Positions 6,643-14,542 of a stretch of 19,029 bases of DNA are shown piece by piece. Position numbers and translations under genes: made by a program. The stretch's first letter is position 1. The number at the start of each line of letters is the position of its first letter. The DNA lies in NCBI GenBank assembly GCA_035701285.1, contig DASSNT010000080.1:1-19029 (forward strand), in the 5' to 3' direction. Origin of the DNA: DASSBR01 sp035701285 (GTDB taxonomy: Bacteria; Pseudomonadota; Gammaproteobacteria; Natronospirales; DASSBR01). The notes below the pieces were generated by a model that was given only the letters and a program-made list of their open reading frames with translations, had not been told where the DNA came from and did not search any database.

Positions 6643-8478
6643 TCAGGAGACTATGGCTTGCTTGGAGTCGCGTTCGCGGCCGGCGGCGGCGGACGGCGGA
6701 ACGAATGAGATCACGGTGTCGCCGGCCTTGGGCGTCACCGGCGATTGCGGCGACTGGATCGCCACCTCACCGTCGGCATAGATGACCATCAGGATCATGC
6801 TGTCCGGGTCAGCCTCGCCCTTATAGGCCTCGTAATCGTAGGCGTCGGTCAGTCGCGTTTTCTGGAATTTCCATCCCTTGGCGTGATCGCGCCACAAATC
6901 TTCGTAGAGTGCTTTTTCGTGAAACGCGACGCGGCCGCGCAGCGTTCGGGTGACACCCTTCGGGTCGTTTTCGTCGGCCGCGTACATCGGCAGCTGGAAA
7001 ATCTGGCTGCGGCCAAGTTCGCCGGCGAACGCGGTGCAGACCAGCGCGTTATAGGCGTCGTTGCTGGTGGCCGCGAGCAGCGTGCCGATGTCATTGAGCT
7101 GCAGCGACGATTCTGCGATCTCGGAGAGGATTTCGCCGTAGAACACCGGCACGCCGGCAAGCCGGGCCGGGCGCAGGCGGTGCCACGCGCTGTCGGTCAG
7201 CAGCAGCGGCACGTTCGCACTCTGCAGCGTTTCGGCGAGCGCGATCGTCCACGGTGAGGCGCCGACAATCAGCACGCGGTTGCGCGCCGAGGCCGCCAGC
7301 CCCAGGAATCGCGCCAGCGGCCCGATGCTGAAGCCGTGCAGGATCACCGTGGCGAAAATCAGCGTGAAGATCAGCGGCGTGAGCGCATAGCCGTCGCCAT
7401 AGCCGGCCCGCGCCAGCGCCGGTGCGAACACGCCGGCAGTGGCCGCGGCGACAATACCGCGCGGCGCAATCCAGCCGATCAGCAGGCGGTCCTTGAACGG
7501 CACGCCGGCGCGCAGCGTCGCCAGCCAGACCGCCGCGGGGCGTACCACGAAAAGCACCACCGCGAGCAGCGCCGCCGCCTGCCAGCCGATCCAGCCGAGA
7601 CTGCGGGTTTGCAGGCTGGCCGTCAGCAGAATGAACACGACCGCGATCAGGAGCAGGCTGATGTGTTCCTTGAAGCGGCGCATGTCCTGAATGCTCGTCA
7701 GGCCCATGTTGCCCATCGTGATGCCCATGACGGTGACCGTCAGCAGGCCGGCCGAATCCTGCAGCGCCTCGGAGGCCGCGTAGGCGGCGAGGACCAGCAC
7801 CAGCAGGATCGGCGGTTTGAGGTATTCCGGGATCCAGCCGCGCTCGAACACGCGGCCGGTGACGTAGCCGAGCGCCGCGCCCAGCACCAGCGCGGTGCCG
7901 ACGGCAATGCCGACGCTCGCCGCCGCCTGGCCGATGCCTTCGATGTTGCCGCCGTAGGACACGAAGAATTCGACCAGCAGCACGCCCAGCAGGGCGCCGA
8001 TCGGATCGTTGACGCTGCCTTCCCAGCGCAGGTACGAGGCCGTCCGCGGCTTCAGCATCGCGTGGCGCAGCAGCGGGTTGACGACGGTCGGCCCGGTGAC
8101 GACGATGATCGCGCCGAACACGATCGCCACCGGCCAGGACAGGCCGCCGACGAAGTGCGCGGCGAGCAGGCCGAAGATGAAGCTGCCGGGGATGCCGAAA
8201 TAAATCAGCCGCCTGACGCCGCTCGCGGCTTCGCGCAGTTTGTGCAGCTCGAGGTTGAGACCGCCCTCGAACAGGATGACGGCCACGCACAGGCCGATTA
8301 TAGAGTCGACCGCCGCGTCGCCGAACTGCTGGTGCGGCCGCAGCCAGCCCACCACTGGTCCGGCGATGGCGCCGGCAATCAGCAAAAAGAGGATAGCCGG
8401 CACCTTGAGGCGCCATGCCAGCCATTGCGCCAGCATGCCGGTGCCCAGCACCGCGACGATCGCGACCGTTAAATCCAT
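6643..8478 (-). CDS. CPA1-family Na+/H+ (or K+/H+) antiporter with TrkA/RCK-like C-terminal domain
   Basis: A 611-residue inner-membrane cation/proton antiporter. Residues 1-395 form about 12-13 hydrophobic helices. They include the unwound-helix motif VVTGPTVVNPLLR (127-138) and the transport-site motif EGSVNDPIGA with Asn157-Asp158. An ND pair, rather than DD, marks the electroneutral CPA1 branch. Arg340 in IAPRG is another conserved membrane residue. After the membrane part, residues about 398-500 resemble a TrkA-N Rossmann domain (NRVLIVGASPWTIALAETL) with a degenerate glycine motif. A short RCK_C-like strand-rich end follows (DSMILMVIYADGEVAIQSPQ). Such domains gate transport in response to nucleotides or pH. 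AGGA seven bases before the ATG fixes the start. It is followed closely by the hydrolase and preceded 24 bases upstream by a small membrane protein. Ion specificity cannot be told from sequence alone. Confidence 0.92.
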   Translation of the reverse strand: MDLTVAIVAVLGTGMLAQWLAWRLKVPAILFLLIAGAIAGPVVGWLRPHQQFGDAAVDSIIGLCVAVILFEGGLNLELHKLREAASGVRRLIYFGIPGSFIFGLLAAHFVGGLSWPVAIVFGAIIVVTGPTVVNPLLRHAMLKPRTASYLRWEGSVNDPIGALLGVLLVEFFVSYGGNIEGIGQAAASVGIAVGTALVLGAALGYVTGRVFERGWIPEYLKPPILLVLVLAAYAASEALQDSAGLLTVTVMGITMGNMGLTSIQDMRRFKEHISLLLIAVVFILLTASLQTRSLGWIGWQAAALLAVVLFVVRPAAVWLATLRAGVPFKDRLLIGWIAPRGIVAAATAGVFAPALARAGYGDGYALTPLIFTLIFATVILHGFSIGPLARFLGLAASARNRVLIVGASPWTIALAETLQSANVPLLLTDSAWHRLRPARLAGVPVFYGEILSEIAESSLQLNDIGTLLAATSNDAYNALVCTAFAGELGRSQIFQLPMYAADENDPKGVTRTLRGRVAFHEKALYEDLWRDHAKGWKFQKTRLTDAYDYEAYKGEADPDSMILMVIYADGEVAIQSPQSPVTPKAGDTVISFVPPSAAAGRERDSKQAIVS

Positions 8479-8502
8479 CCCAAAATCCTGTAACGGTTGC
8501 GG

Positions 8503-8850
8503 CTAGGCCGGCATCGGCCGGTCGTCGAGCAGGGCGAGGAGGCCGCGCAGGTGGCGGTAGAGGTACCACAGCCAGGACAGGCCGATGATTGCCATGCCAA
8601 TCAGAAAAATCCACGTCAGCGCCCCGATGATCCACCACAACAGCGCCCACCAGAAGCTGCGGATCATCCACGCATGGTGGCTGTCGGCGGTCGGCGAGCC
8701 ATCGCCGCGCTTGACGTAATTGATCACCAGCGCAATCAGGCTCGGCAGCGCGGTCACCGCGCCGATAAGATGCAGCACGTAGGCGATCAGCGCCGCCGCG
8801 TTGTCGCTCCGATGTACCCGCTGGGTTCTCTCATACTCGGCGTACGCCAT
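8503..8850 (-). CDS. Small integral membrane protein (COG3671/DUF4870-like)
   Basis: A 115-residue membrane protein. After a polar N-terminus it has three hydrophobic segments: about 19-45 (AALIAYVLHLIGAVTALPSL), then about 62-83 and 84-98. The two parts are linked by a polar stretch containing YVKRGDGSPTADSHHAWMIR. That pattern, a helix pair with a K/R-x-D...SHHxxxIR loop and a closing LYRHLRGLLAL, is typical of the predicted membrane proteins in COG3671 and related DUF4870 families, for which no biochemical role is established. The frame is open far upstream, but the ATG at 8850 is decided by a strong AGGAGG seven to ten bases before it. It starts 16 bases after the SDR stop, so the Shine-Dalgarno lies in the SDR 3' end. 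Probably co-transcribed with SDR and antiporter. Confidence 0.85.
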   Translation of the reverse strand: MAYAEYERTQRVHRSDNAAALIAYVLHLIGAVTALPSLIALVINYVKRGDGSPTADSHHAWMIRSFWWALLWWIIGALTWIFLIGMAIIGLSWLWYLYRHLRGLLALLDDRPMPA

Positions 8851-8866
8851 CGTACGTCCCCCTCCT

Positions 8867-9574
8867 CTAAAAGGACTCCACTGCCGGGCGCAGATCCAGT
8901 TCCAGCGTCCACGCCGTCCGGTCCTGCACATGCAGCGCAAAATAAGTATCGGCGATCGCATCCGGCGACAGCAGCGTGTGCGTCTCGCGCTCCGGCTGGC
9001 GCTCACGGATCGACGGCGTGTCGATCTGGCCGTCGACGATCGCGTGCGCGACGTGCACGCCCTGCGGCCCCACCTCGCGTGCCAGCGACTGCGCCAGCGC
9101 CCGCAGGCCGAACTTGCCCACCGCCAGGTTGGCAAAGCCCTTGCCGCCACGCAACGAGGCGGTCGCGCCGGTAAAAATGATCGTCCCGCGCCCGGCTTCG
9201 AGCATCGGCCCCAGGGCCGCTTTGGCGGCCAGAAAGCCGCCCATGCAGTTGATGCGCCAGCAGCGCTCGAACTCGTCCGGCCGGATCTCCGCGACCTGCC
9301 CGACGGCAAAGCGTCCGGCATTGTAAACCAGTACGGAGGGCGGTGCGCCGAAGTGCTCGGCGGCGTCGGCGAAGGCGTGCTCCACGGCTTCCGGATCGGT
9401 CGCGTCCATTGAAAACGCCGCCGCGCTGCCCCCCAGTTCTTCCGCCAGCGGGCCGGTCGTGCCGGTGCCGCGGGCCATCAGCGCGACGCCGAAGCCGGCG
9501 CCGGCAAAGCGGCGTGCGACGGCGCTGCCGAGCGCAGGGCCAACGCCCACGACGGCAATCACATCCTTGTCCAT
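8867..9574 (-). CDS. Short-chain dehydrogenase/reductase-like protein with atypical active site
   Basis: A 235-residue Rossmann-fold SDR. The nucleotide-binding turn is GVGPALGSAVA (10-20). DATD (57-60) contacts adenine, VYNAG (83-87) is the NNAG equivalent, and Asn109 is the structural active-site Asn. In the catalytic region FTGATASLRGGKGFANLAVG plus K154, only the lysine is recognisable: the residue four before it, normally Tyr, is Leu150, and the residue thirteen before that, normally Ser, is Ala137. The protein may therefore bind NAD(P) without standard reductase chemistry, or use other residues. SDR subgroups lacking the catalytic tyrosine are known. GAGGAGG five bases before the ATG is a strong ribosome binding site and fixes the start. 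It is the first gene of the long minus-strand run and is divergent from the aminopeptidase gene 49 bases away. Confidence 0.87.
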   Translation of the reverse strand: MDKDVIAVVGVGPALGSAVARRFAGAGFGVALMARGTGTTGPLAEELGGSAAAFSMDATDPEAVEHAFADAAEHFGAPPSVLVYNAGRFAVGQVAEIRPDEFERCWRINCMGGFLAAKAALGPMLEAGRGTIIFTGATASLRGGKGFANLAVGKFGLRALAQSLAREVGPQGVHVAHAIVDGQIDTPSIRERQPERETHTLLSPDAIADTYFALHVQDRTAWTLELDLRPAVESF

Positions 9575-9623
9575 GCCTGCCTCCTCAGCAGTAGTTCGAG
9601 ATAGCTTACCTTAAACTGTAGCG

Positions 9624-10715
9624 ATGACCTGCTTCAGATTCGCCGCGATTGCCTCCTGTCTCCTGCTGGCCGGCTGCGCCACGCTCGGTTATTACACCCA
9701 GGCCGTCACCGGGGAACTGTCCATCCTGACGAGCCGGCGCGATATCAACAAGGTCATCGACGATCCCGATACGCCGGCGGCGGTCCGCGCGAAGCTCAAA
9801 TACGCGCTGCACGTCCGCGCCTTCGCCAGCCGGCAACTGCACTTGCCCGACAACGACAGCTATCGCAGCTATGTCGATCTCGACCGGCGTTACCCCGTCT
9901 GGGTGGTGTACGCGGCGCCGCCGTTGTCGCTCGCACCGATTGAGTGGTGCTACCTGTTCGTCGGCTGCGTGCCGTACCGCGGCTACTTCGACGAGAACGA
10001 TGCCGCGGCTTTCGCCGCCGGCCTGCGGGACGAGGGCAAAGATGTCTACCTCGGCGGCGCGCCCACGTTTTCGACGCTCGGCTGGTTCGCCGATCCGCTG
10101 TTCAGCAACATGCTGCGCTGGCCGCCAGCCGCACTGGCGGGGCTCATTTTCCATGAGCTTGCGCACCAGCTGATTTACGTTGAGGGCGACGCGCGGTTTA
10201 ACGAGTCGTTCGCGGATGCGGTCGAAACGGTGGGCGTCGAGCGCTGGCTGGCGTCGCGCGGCGAGCGGGGCAAACTGAAATCGTACCGGCGCGCTCTCGA
10301 GGCATCGAAGCAGTTCCACGAACTGATCGGCGAGTTGCGCGAGCGGCTGGCGAAAATCTACGCCGCGCCGATGAGCGATGCGGCGAAACGCAGCAAAAAA
10401 CAGGCGGCTTTCGACTGGTTGAAGCGCCGCCACGAGGCGTTGAGCGCGCAATACCACCGCGACATCTACGGAAGCTGGTTTTCGCACCCGCTCAACAACG
10501 CAAGCCTGGCGGTGGTGACGACCTACAACGCCTGGCAGCCGGCGTTCCTGCAGTTACTGAAACAGAACGGCGGCGACATGCAGGCGTTTTACGAGGACGT
10601 GCGCCATCTCGCAGCGCTGGAGCCCGACGTGCGGCGCGCGCGCCTGCAAGCGCTGACAAAGGCTGCCACCGCCGGGTCGGAGCAAGCTCAAGCCTCTTTT
10701 AAGCCCACGGAATAA
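9624..10715 (+). CDS. Predicted zinc aminopeptidase, lipoprotein (COG4324-like)
   Basis: A 363-residue envelope metallopeptidase. The N-terminus is a lipoprotein signal (FAAIASCLLLAGC, lipidated Cys18). The zinc site is HELAH (177-181) in LIFHELAHQLIYVEGDARFN, and the NESFADAVE segment starting at Asn193 supplies the third ligand, Glu194. This HExxH plus N-E-S-F-A arrangement defines the predicted aminopeptidase family (Pfam Aminopep, COG4324), of which no member that I know is well characterised. C-terminal sequence is helical and basic, and NNASLAVVTTYNAWQPAF is another conserved stretch. The ATG at 9624 has no clear Shine-Dalgarno. The last 28 bases overlap, in antisense, the end of the methyltransferase gene. 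Family call is firm; peptidase activity is inferred. Confidence 0.9.
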   Translation: MTCFRFAAIASCLLLAGCATLGYYTQAVTGELSILTSRRDINKVIDDPDTPAAVRAKLKYALHVRAFASRQLHLPDNDSYRSYVDLDRRYPVWVVYAAPPLSLAPIEWCYLFVGCVPYRGYFDENDAAAFAAGLRDEGKDVYLGGAPTFSTLGWFADPLFSNMLRWPPAALAGLIFHELAHQLIYVEGDARFNESFADAVETVGVERWLASRGERGKLKSYRRALEASKQFHELIGELRERLAKIYAAPMSDAAKRSKKQAAFDWLKRRHEALSAQYHRDIYGSWFSHPLNNASLAVVTTYNAWQPAFLQLLKQNGGDMQAFYEDVRHLAALEPDVRRARLQALTKAATAGSEQAQASFKPTE

Positions 10716-11443
10716 ACCAGCGACCACGGCAATTGAACTTTGCCGCATTCGCTGCGGATATCGAAAGCATCGGTCAGCGCGGTGTAAACCTCGTCTTCGT
10801 CTGCCCGCACCAGTCCAAACAGGCTTTGGCAGTAGCGCACCATCTGCGCCTCGGAATCGAAGGTCCAGAAGTATTCGCAATGCTCTTCATTTACGGCGGC
10901 AAAACCAGCCGCTTCAAGCAGGCGGCGACTTTCGCCCGGCATCAGGAACAGGCCGTGATGACCGGTCGTGGTATAGCGGTCGACGGCGCCGTTGAGGAAA
11001 GCTGCGACCGGCGTACCGTCAAGCACATCGCCCGCGACGAAGCGGCCGCCCGGCTTCAGCACGCGCCAGGCTTCGCAAAAGAAGGTGGACTTGTTCGCCA
11101 GGTGGTGCAGCCCGGCGAGGCTGCCGACGCGATCGACCGATTCGTGCGACAGCGGCAGCCTGTCGAGCGGCGCGACATGGATGGTGAACGCCGCATCGAT
11201 CCCGTTTGCAAAATTTGTTGAGGGCTCGACACAGGCAATCTGAAGGGCGTTGCGCACCAGTGGACGCAGGCCGTCGGCCAGGTAACCGCCGCCGGCCGGC
11301 GCATCGCAAATCAGGTGGTGCGCCTCGACCTCGAGAAGATCGATGAGTATCCGCCGTTCCACGTCGCGCGCCAGCGGATGGATGAGCGCGGCTTCATTGT
11401 AGTGATCGCCGCGCTCATTAAAAATATCGGTGTAAGCGTCCAT
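10688..11443 (-). CDS. Class I SAM-dependent methyltransferase
   Basis: A 251-residue methyltransferase. SAM-binding motif I is LICDAPAGGGYLADGL (44-59), the acidic residue of motif II is Glu73 in ACVEPS, and a post-motif strand is VDRVGSLAGLHHL. WRVLKPGGRFVAGDV (126-140) is the standard Motif III of the Methyltransf_11/UbiE-like group. The C-terminal half (YTTTGHHGLFLMPGESRRLL onward) is likely the substrate lid. The substrate is unknown. Its ATG at 11443 lies inside the end of the ATP-grasp gene (26-base overlap), with AGGAG six bases upstream, so the two proteins are made together and may act on one product. The 3' end overlaps the converging aminopeptidase gene by 28 bases. Confidence 0.88.
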   Translation of the reverse strand: MDAYTDIFNERGDHYNEAALIHPLARDVERRILIDLLEVEAHHLICDAPAGGGYLADGLRPLVRNALQIACVEPSTNFANGIDAAFTIHVAPLDRLPLSHESVDRVGSLAGLHHLANKSTFFCEAWRVLKPGGRFVAGDVLDGTPVAAFLNGAVDRYTTTGHHGLFLMPGESRRLLEAAGFAAVNEEHCEYFWTFDSEAQMVRYCQSLFGLVRADEDEVYTALTDAFDIRSECGKVQLPWSLVYSVGLKEA

Positions 11444-12578
11444 GCTTATCTCCTAACGTTTCCCTGTCCAGACCGGCGCGGCGCAAGTAAAACCGCAGTA
11501 TGTGCCTGAATACGTTATCGACCCAGGCGCGTTGATAATCGTAGTCACGGTTCTGGTCGTAAGACGGCGGCCATAATCCGGGGAAAGGGTTTGCCTCCCA
11601 TATCACCAGGCGCCCGGCGCGATCGATGCCGTAATCAAACGCCGCAAAATCCAGCGACAGTATCCGGGCTGCATGAATCAGCTGTTCCTGGTAAGGGTTC
11701 GGTTCGTGCAGAAATGCCAGTTCTTCCTTCACATAGGCTTGTCGGCGGATGCGGTCGTCCGCATGGACGCACCACGACTGCGCAATTATGAGGTGGCGAT
11801 TGATGCCGGTATCTCCGGTGACGAGATAGCGGTATTTTCGGTAACGACCGTCGGCAGATCGCGTATCGAGGTATTCGAGCGCGACAGGATGCGGCAGCTG
11901 GGTCCAGTCCACTTGCTGGAAATCAGCCGACGTATACACCAGCTGAACATAGCCACGGCTCCCGTGGTCGTTGCGGACGATGAACGGAAGGCCGACGGCC
12001 ACGGCGATGGCGTCGAATGTGCTCTCGGCCGTCAACCGCAGTGCCCGTGCTGTCGCAAAGCCGGCATCACGGAGCCTGGTGAGGGCGACCGACTTGATTG
12101 CATTCGAGAGATGGCTGACGGGATTGACGATGGGAATGCCGGCGCGCTCGTAGCGCTTTTCCAATGCGCGCAAGCGCCGGTATAGCGATTGATTCCGTTC
12201 GCGTACCGGATCCCAGAGCCAGGGAATCAGCAGGGCGGTGCCGGCGGCAGGTCTGGCGAGCGGACCGACCGTCGTCGTATGCCTGAAAAGCCGGGCGGTG
12301 GCCGGCTCATTCTCTTCTAGCCAGCGAAAGAAGTCCCAGTTCCTGCGCAGCCCGGCTTCGCGCACCAGGTGAATGTGACGGACGTCGGTCGCCGTCAGAT
12401 GCACATGGCGCCAGGCATCGACGGCGGCGGCTTGAACGGCTCGGGGGCTATCGTGGGCCCAGCGGCGAAGGCGCCAGATGCCGAGCCGCTTGCGTAGTGC
12501 ATTAAAGGGTGCGGCAATCGGCGGCGAAGTAGCCGCACTGCCGCAATGGGAGCTGATTTCCGACGTCCCGCTTGTCAT
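11418..12578 (-). CDS. ATP-grasp domain protein (RimK/ligase-like), uncharacterised
   Basis: A 386-residue protein. Residues 1-110 form a basic, tryptophan-rich region without a family I know. Residues about 115-155 look like a pre-ATP-grasp domain. From about 160 an ATP-grasp fold is readable: NAIKSVALTRLRDAGFATAR, the nucleotide strand LPFIVRNDHGSRGYVQLVY (glycine-rich loop at 203-209), VALEYLDTR, RKYRYLVTGDTGINRHLIIA, and the metal-binding end AAFDYGIDRAGRLVIWEAN, with Asp315, Glu328 and Asn330. Enzymes of this fold use ATP to join a carboxylate to an amine or thiol through an acyl phosphate. The partners here are not known. GGGGA four bases before the ATG supports the start. The gene overlaps the methyltransferase, and the two together look slightly less GC-rich than their neighbours by eye. 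Confidence 0.83.
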   Translation of the reverse strand: MTSGTSEISSHCGSAATSPPIAAPFNALRKRLGIWRLRRWAHDSPRAVQAAAVDAWRHVHLTATDVRHIHLVREAGLRRNWDFFRWLEENEPATARLFRHTTTVGPLARPAAGTALLIPWLWDPVRERNQSLYRRLRALEKRYERAGIPIVNPVSHLSNAIKSVALTRLRDAGFATARALRLTAESTFDAIAVAVGLPFIVRNDHGSRGYVQLVYTSADFQQVDWTQLPHPVALEYLDTRSADGRYRKYRYLVTGDTGINRHLIIAQSWCVHADDRIRRQAYVKEELAFLHEPNPYQEQLIHAARILSLDFAAFDYGIDRAGRLVIWEANPFPGLWPPSYDQNRDYDYQRAWVDNVFRHILRFYLRRAGLDRETLGDKHGRLHRYF

Positions 12579-12614
12579 GTTGTCCCCAGCGTCCTGCCGG
12601 ATGATGTTCTGGCG

Positions 12615-12642
12615 AGTTTATGCTTATGGTAAATAAAATCAA
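12615..12642 (-). promoter_or_regulatory. Candidate sigma-70 promoter for the ATP-grasp/methyltransferase pair
   Basis: On the minus strand TTGATT (12642-12637) and TAAACT (12620-12615) are 16 bases apart, in an AT-rich patch that stands out from the surrounding GC-rich DNA, 36 bases before the ATP-grasp start codon. Each hexamer matches consensus at four positions. Confidence 0.4.
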
Positions 12643-12661
12643 GGGGCCATCGCACCGGGGA

Positions 12662-13639
12662 CTAAGGCGGTGACTCCTTGAACCGGCCTGCTACCGCACG
12701 ATAACGGTTGTAGCGGCCGCGTTGGTTGTCGGCGGCGAGATAGTTGGGGATTTCGGCTTCGAGCGAGGCCGGGGCGATGTCCAGCGCGGCCAGCCCGGAC
12801 TCGGCCTCGACGCCGCCGGCCTTGAACGACAGGTAGTTGTCGCGCGAGAACGGCTTGCCGGGAACGTACTCCATCACGTTCGCCATCAACCGTGACGCCC
12901 AGTCGGGCAGGCCGATGATCGCGCGGTGCACGCCAATCATTCGCGCCGTGTACCTGACGATGTTACGCATCGTGTAGACATCGGGGCCATAGAGCGCGTA
13001 GCGCCGGCCGATCGTGTCGCGACGCGTCAGGCTGCGCACGAACGCTTCAGCCACGTTCCCCACGTACACCGGCGCGACCCGCGCGCCGGGACAGGGCAGC
13101 AACAGGACGCCCGGCGACAGTTTGAGCAGTCGGGCAAAGCGGTTGATGAAGGTATCCTGCGGGCCGAAGATGATCGACGGCTGGAACACCGTCGTCGCCG
13201 GCATGCCGTCCGGCGTCAGCGGCAGCAGTTGCTCGGCTTCGCCCCTGGTGCGCTGATAGTGGCTGGCGCTTGACGGGTCGGCGCCCAGCGCACTCATCTG
13301 CAACAGGCGCGGAACGTGGTTCGTTCGGCAGGCATCGAGCACTTTGCGCGTCAGTTCGACGTGGGCGTGCTCGAAACCGGAACCGTTGTGGCCGCGCTCG
13401 TTCAGGATGCCGACGAGGTTGATGACGGCGCCCACGCCGTCCAGTTCGCGCTTAAGCGTGGCCGGGTCATGCACGTCGGCCCGGACCAGCTTGATCGTCG
13501 GCAGCACGAGCAGGTCGCGGTGCCGCGACGGGTCGCGCGTGAGTATCTTGACGTGGTAGCCGGCATCGACCAGCCGCGCGGTGAGATGATGGCCGACGAA
13601 GCCGGTACCGCCGAGAATGCAGAGGGCGCGGTAGTCCAT
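12662..13639 (-). CDS. NDUFA9-like NAD(P)-binding protein (complex I accessory/atypical extended SDR)
   Basis: A 325-residue extended-SDR protein. It begins with a Rossmann signature LCILGGTGFVGHHLTARLVD (7-26) and ILTRDPSRH specifying the nucleotide. It continues VINLVGILNERG, LLQMSALGADPSSASHYQRT, FQPSIIFGPQD and PVYVGNVAEAF, which together are characteristic of the 'complex I NDUFA9 subunit family'. The SDR Tyr is present (Tyr128) but the expected lysine four residues later is Arg132, fitting a structural or binding rather than catalytic role. Bacterial members are often annotated as NADH dehydrogenase accessory proteins, but no nuo genes are in this window, and many act elsewhere, so I make no complex I claim. 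The start ATG has only GGGG immediately before it. A strong hairpin precedes it, separating it from the outer-membrane protein gene. Confidence 0.88.
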   Translation of the reverse strand: MDYRALCILGGTGFVGHHLTARLVDAGYHVKILTRDPSRHRDLLVLPTIKLVRADVHDPATLKRELDGVGAVINLVGILNERGHNGSGFEHAHVELTRKVLDACRTNHVPRLLQMSALGADPSSASHYQRTRGEAEQLLPLTPDGMPATTVFQPSIIFGPQDTFINRFARLLKLSPGVLLLPCPGARVAPVYVGNVAEAFVRSLTRRDTIGRRYALYGPDVYTMRNIVRYTARMIGVHRAIIGLPDWASRLMANVMEYVPGKPFSRDNYLSFKAGGVEAESGLAALDIAPASLEAEIPNYLAADNQRGRYNRYRAVAGRFKESPP

Positions 13640-13655
13640 GCCCCGATTGTAGCGC

Positions 13656-13683
13656 CTCGGGCGGATGAAGGTATCCGCCCGAG
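13656..13683 (-). terminator. Perfect 11-bp hairpin between outer-membrane protein and NDUFA9-like genes
   Basis: CTCGGGCGGAT (13656-13666) and its exact reverse complement ATCCGCCCGAG (13673-13683) flank a six-base loop. It lies 27 bases beyond the outer-membrane protein stop and 17 bases before the NDUFA9-like ATG. There is no T-tract after the stem on the minus strand (next bases GCGCTACAATC), so it is not a classical intrinsic terminator. It could attenuate, stabilise the upstream mRNA end, or block ribosome access to the next gene. Confidence 0.45.
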
Positions 13684-13709
13684 ATGCACCTTACCCGAGG
13701 CGGGTCGCC

Positions 13710-14423
13710 TTATAACCCGAACGACAGCTTGACGGAATAGGTTAGATTGTCGCCGATCCGGTTCGCTTCGAACACCAGATCCATGAACGGCATGCCGACG
13801 TCGAGGCCGACGAATACTTCGTTTTCGCCAAAGCTTTCGTTCTGCAGGCCGGTCGACGCGCCGGGATTGCTGGACACCCAGATGCGTCCGGCGCCGGCAT
13901 ACGGCGTGACCGGGCCGAAGCCTTTCGAAATCGAAAGTTCAAGACTGCCGGTATGGAAGCCGAGCTGGTCGACGCCGGTGATCTTGTTGTATGTGCCGCG
14001 CAGGCCGATCGCCGGCGTGGTGACGCCGCCTTCCAGAATCGCGTAGCGCAGCTCGGCGCCGTAGGCCTTGATGTTGGTGCCCGGGGCGATGCTGTAGAAC
14101 CCGCCGATGTCGATGCCGCCGGGCAGGCCCTTGGTCAGACGCACGCGCGCCATGGGGACGGTGCTGACGTCGTCGCCGCTGGTCGCGATCTGCCACGCAT
14201 CGTCGTGTTCAATCTGCGTGGCGCTGACATCGAAGCCGAAATCGAAACCGGTGAGGCCTTCCGGCTCCGCCGGCGCAAGCTGCTTGAATTGCAACGCCGC
14301 GCCAAGGTCGGCCGACAGGCCGTGGAACTGGTTTTGCGCCAGCGCGTCGAGGTTGTCGATGTCGTCCGCGAGCGCGAGACTGGAAGAGCCCAGCAGCAGC
14401 GCCGCCAGCAGAATTCGGTACAT
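13710..14423 (-). CDS. Outer-membrane beta-barrel protein, uncharacterised
   Basis: A 237-residue exported protein. A signal peptide (MYRILLAALLLGSSSLALA) is cleaved before Asp20. The mature part alternates polar and hydrophobic residues in short strands, with many glycines and aromatics: RVRLTKGLPGGIDIGGFYS, AYGAELRYAILEGGVTTPAI, GLRGTYNKITGVDQLGF, SISKGFGPVTPYAGAGRIWV. It ends NLTYSVKLSFGL, a final strand with near-C-terminal Phe as recognised by the BAM machinery, though the very last residue is Leu. About 8-10 strands are plausible. I do not recognise a named family with certainty (it resembles conserved hypothetical outer-membrane proteins) and no ligand can be inferred. GGGGGA six bases before the ATG marks the start. 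It lies between the lytic transglycosylase and the hairpin. Confidence 0.8.
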   Translation of the reverse strand: MYRILLAALLLGSSSLALADDIDNLDALAQNQFHGLSADLGAALQFKQLAPAEPEGLTGFDFGFDVSATQIEHDDAWQIATSGDDVSTVPMARVRLTKGLPGGIDIGGFYSIAPGTNIKAYGAELRYAILEGGVTTPAIGLRGTYNKITGVDQLGFHTGSLELSISKGFGPVTPYAGAGRIWVSSNPGASTGLQNESFGENEVFVGLDVGMPFMDLVFEANRIGDNLTYSVKLSFGL

Positions 14424-14542
14424 GTCGGGTCCCCCGAAGTGATTAGGTTTGAATTGGCGCGCAGTCTAGCAATGGCGCCCGGGGGAAAACGCCGACATGC
14501 CGATGCGAGGTGTCTTTGCGCCGACGAAAGGCAGGCGGGGGG

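Noticed and set aside
7091..8671. Long minus-strand open frame overlapping the antiporter
   Set aside because: Alternative frame of the CPA1 antiporter; composition is Arg/Ala/Pro-rich without domain signals.
9575..9623. TAAACT close to the aminopeptidase start as a -10 box
   Set aside because: No matching -35 at suitable distance, and it would leave almost no 5' leader.
12579..12661. A precursor peptide gene beside the ATP-grasp/methyltransferase pair
   Set aside because: The interval holds the promoter-like AT-rich patch but no short frame with a start, ribosome binding site and peptide-like sequence.
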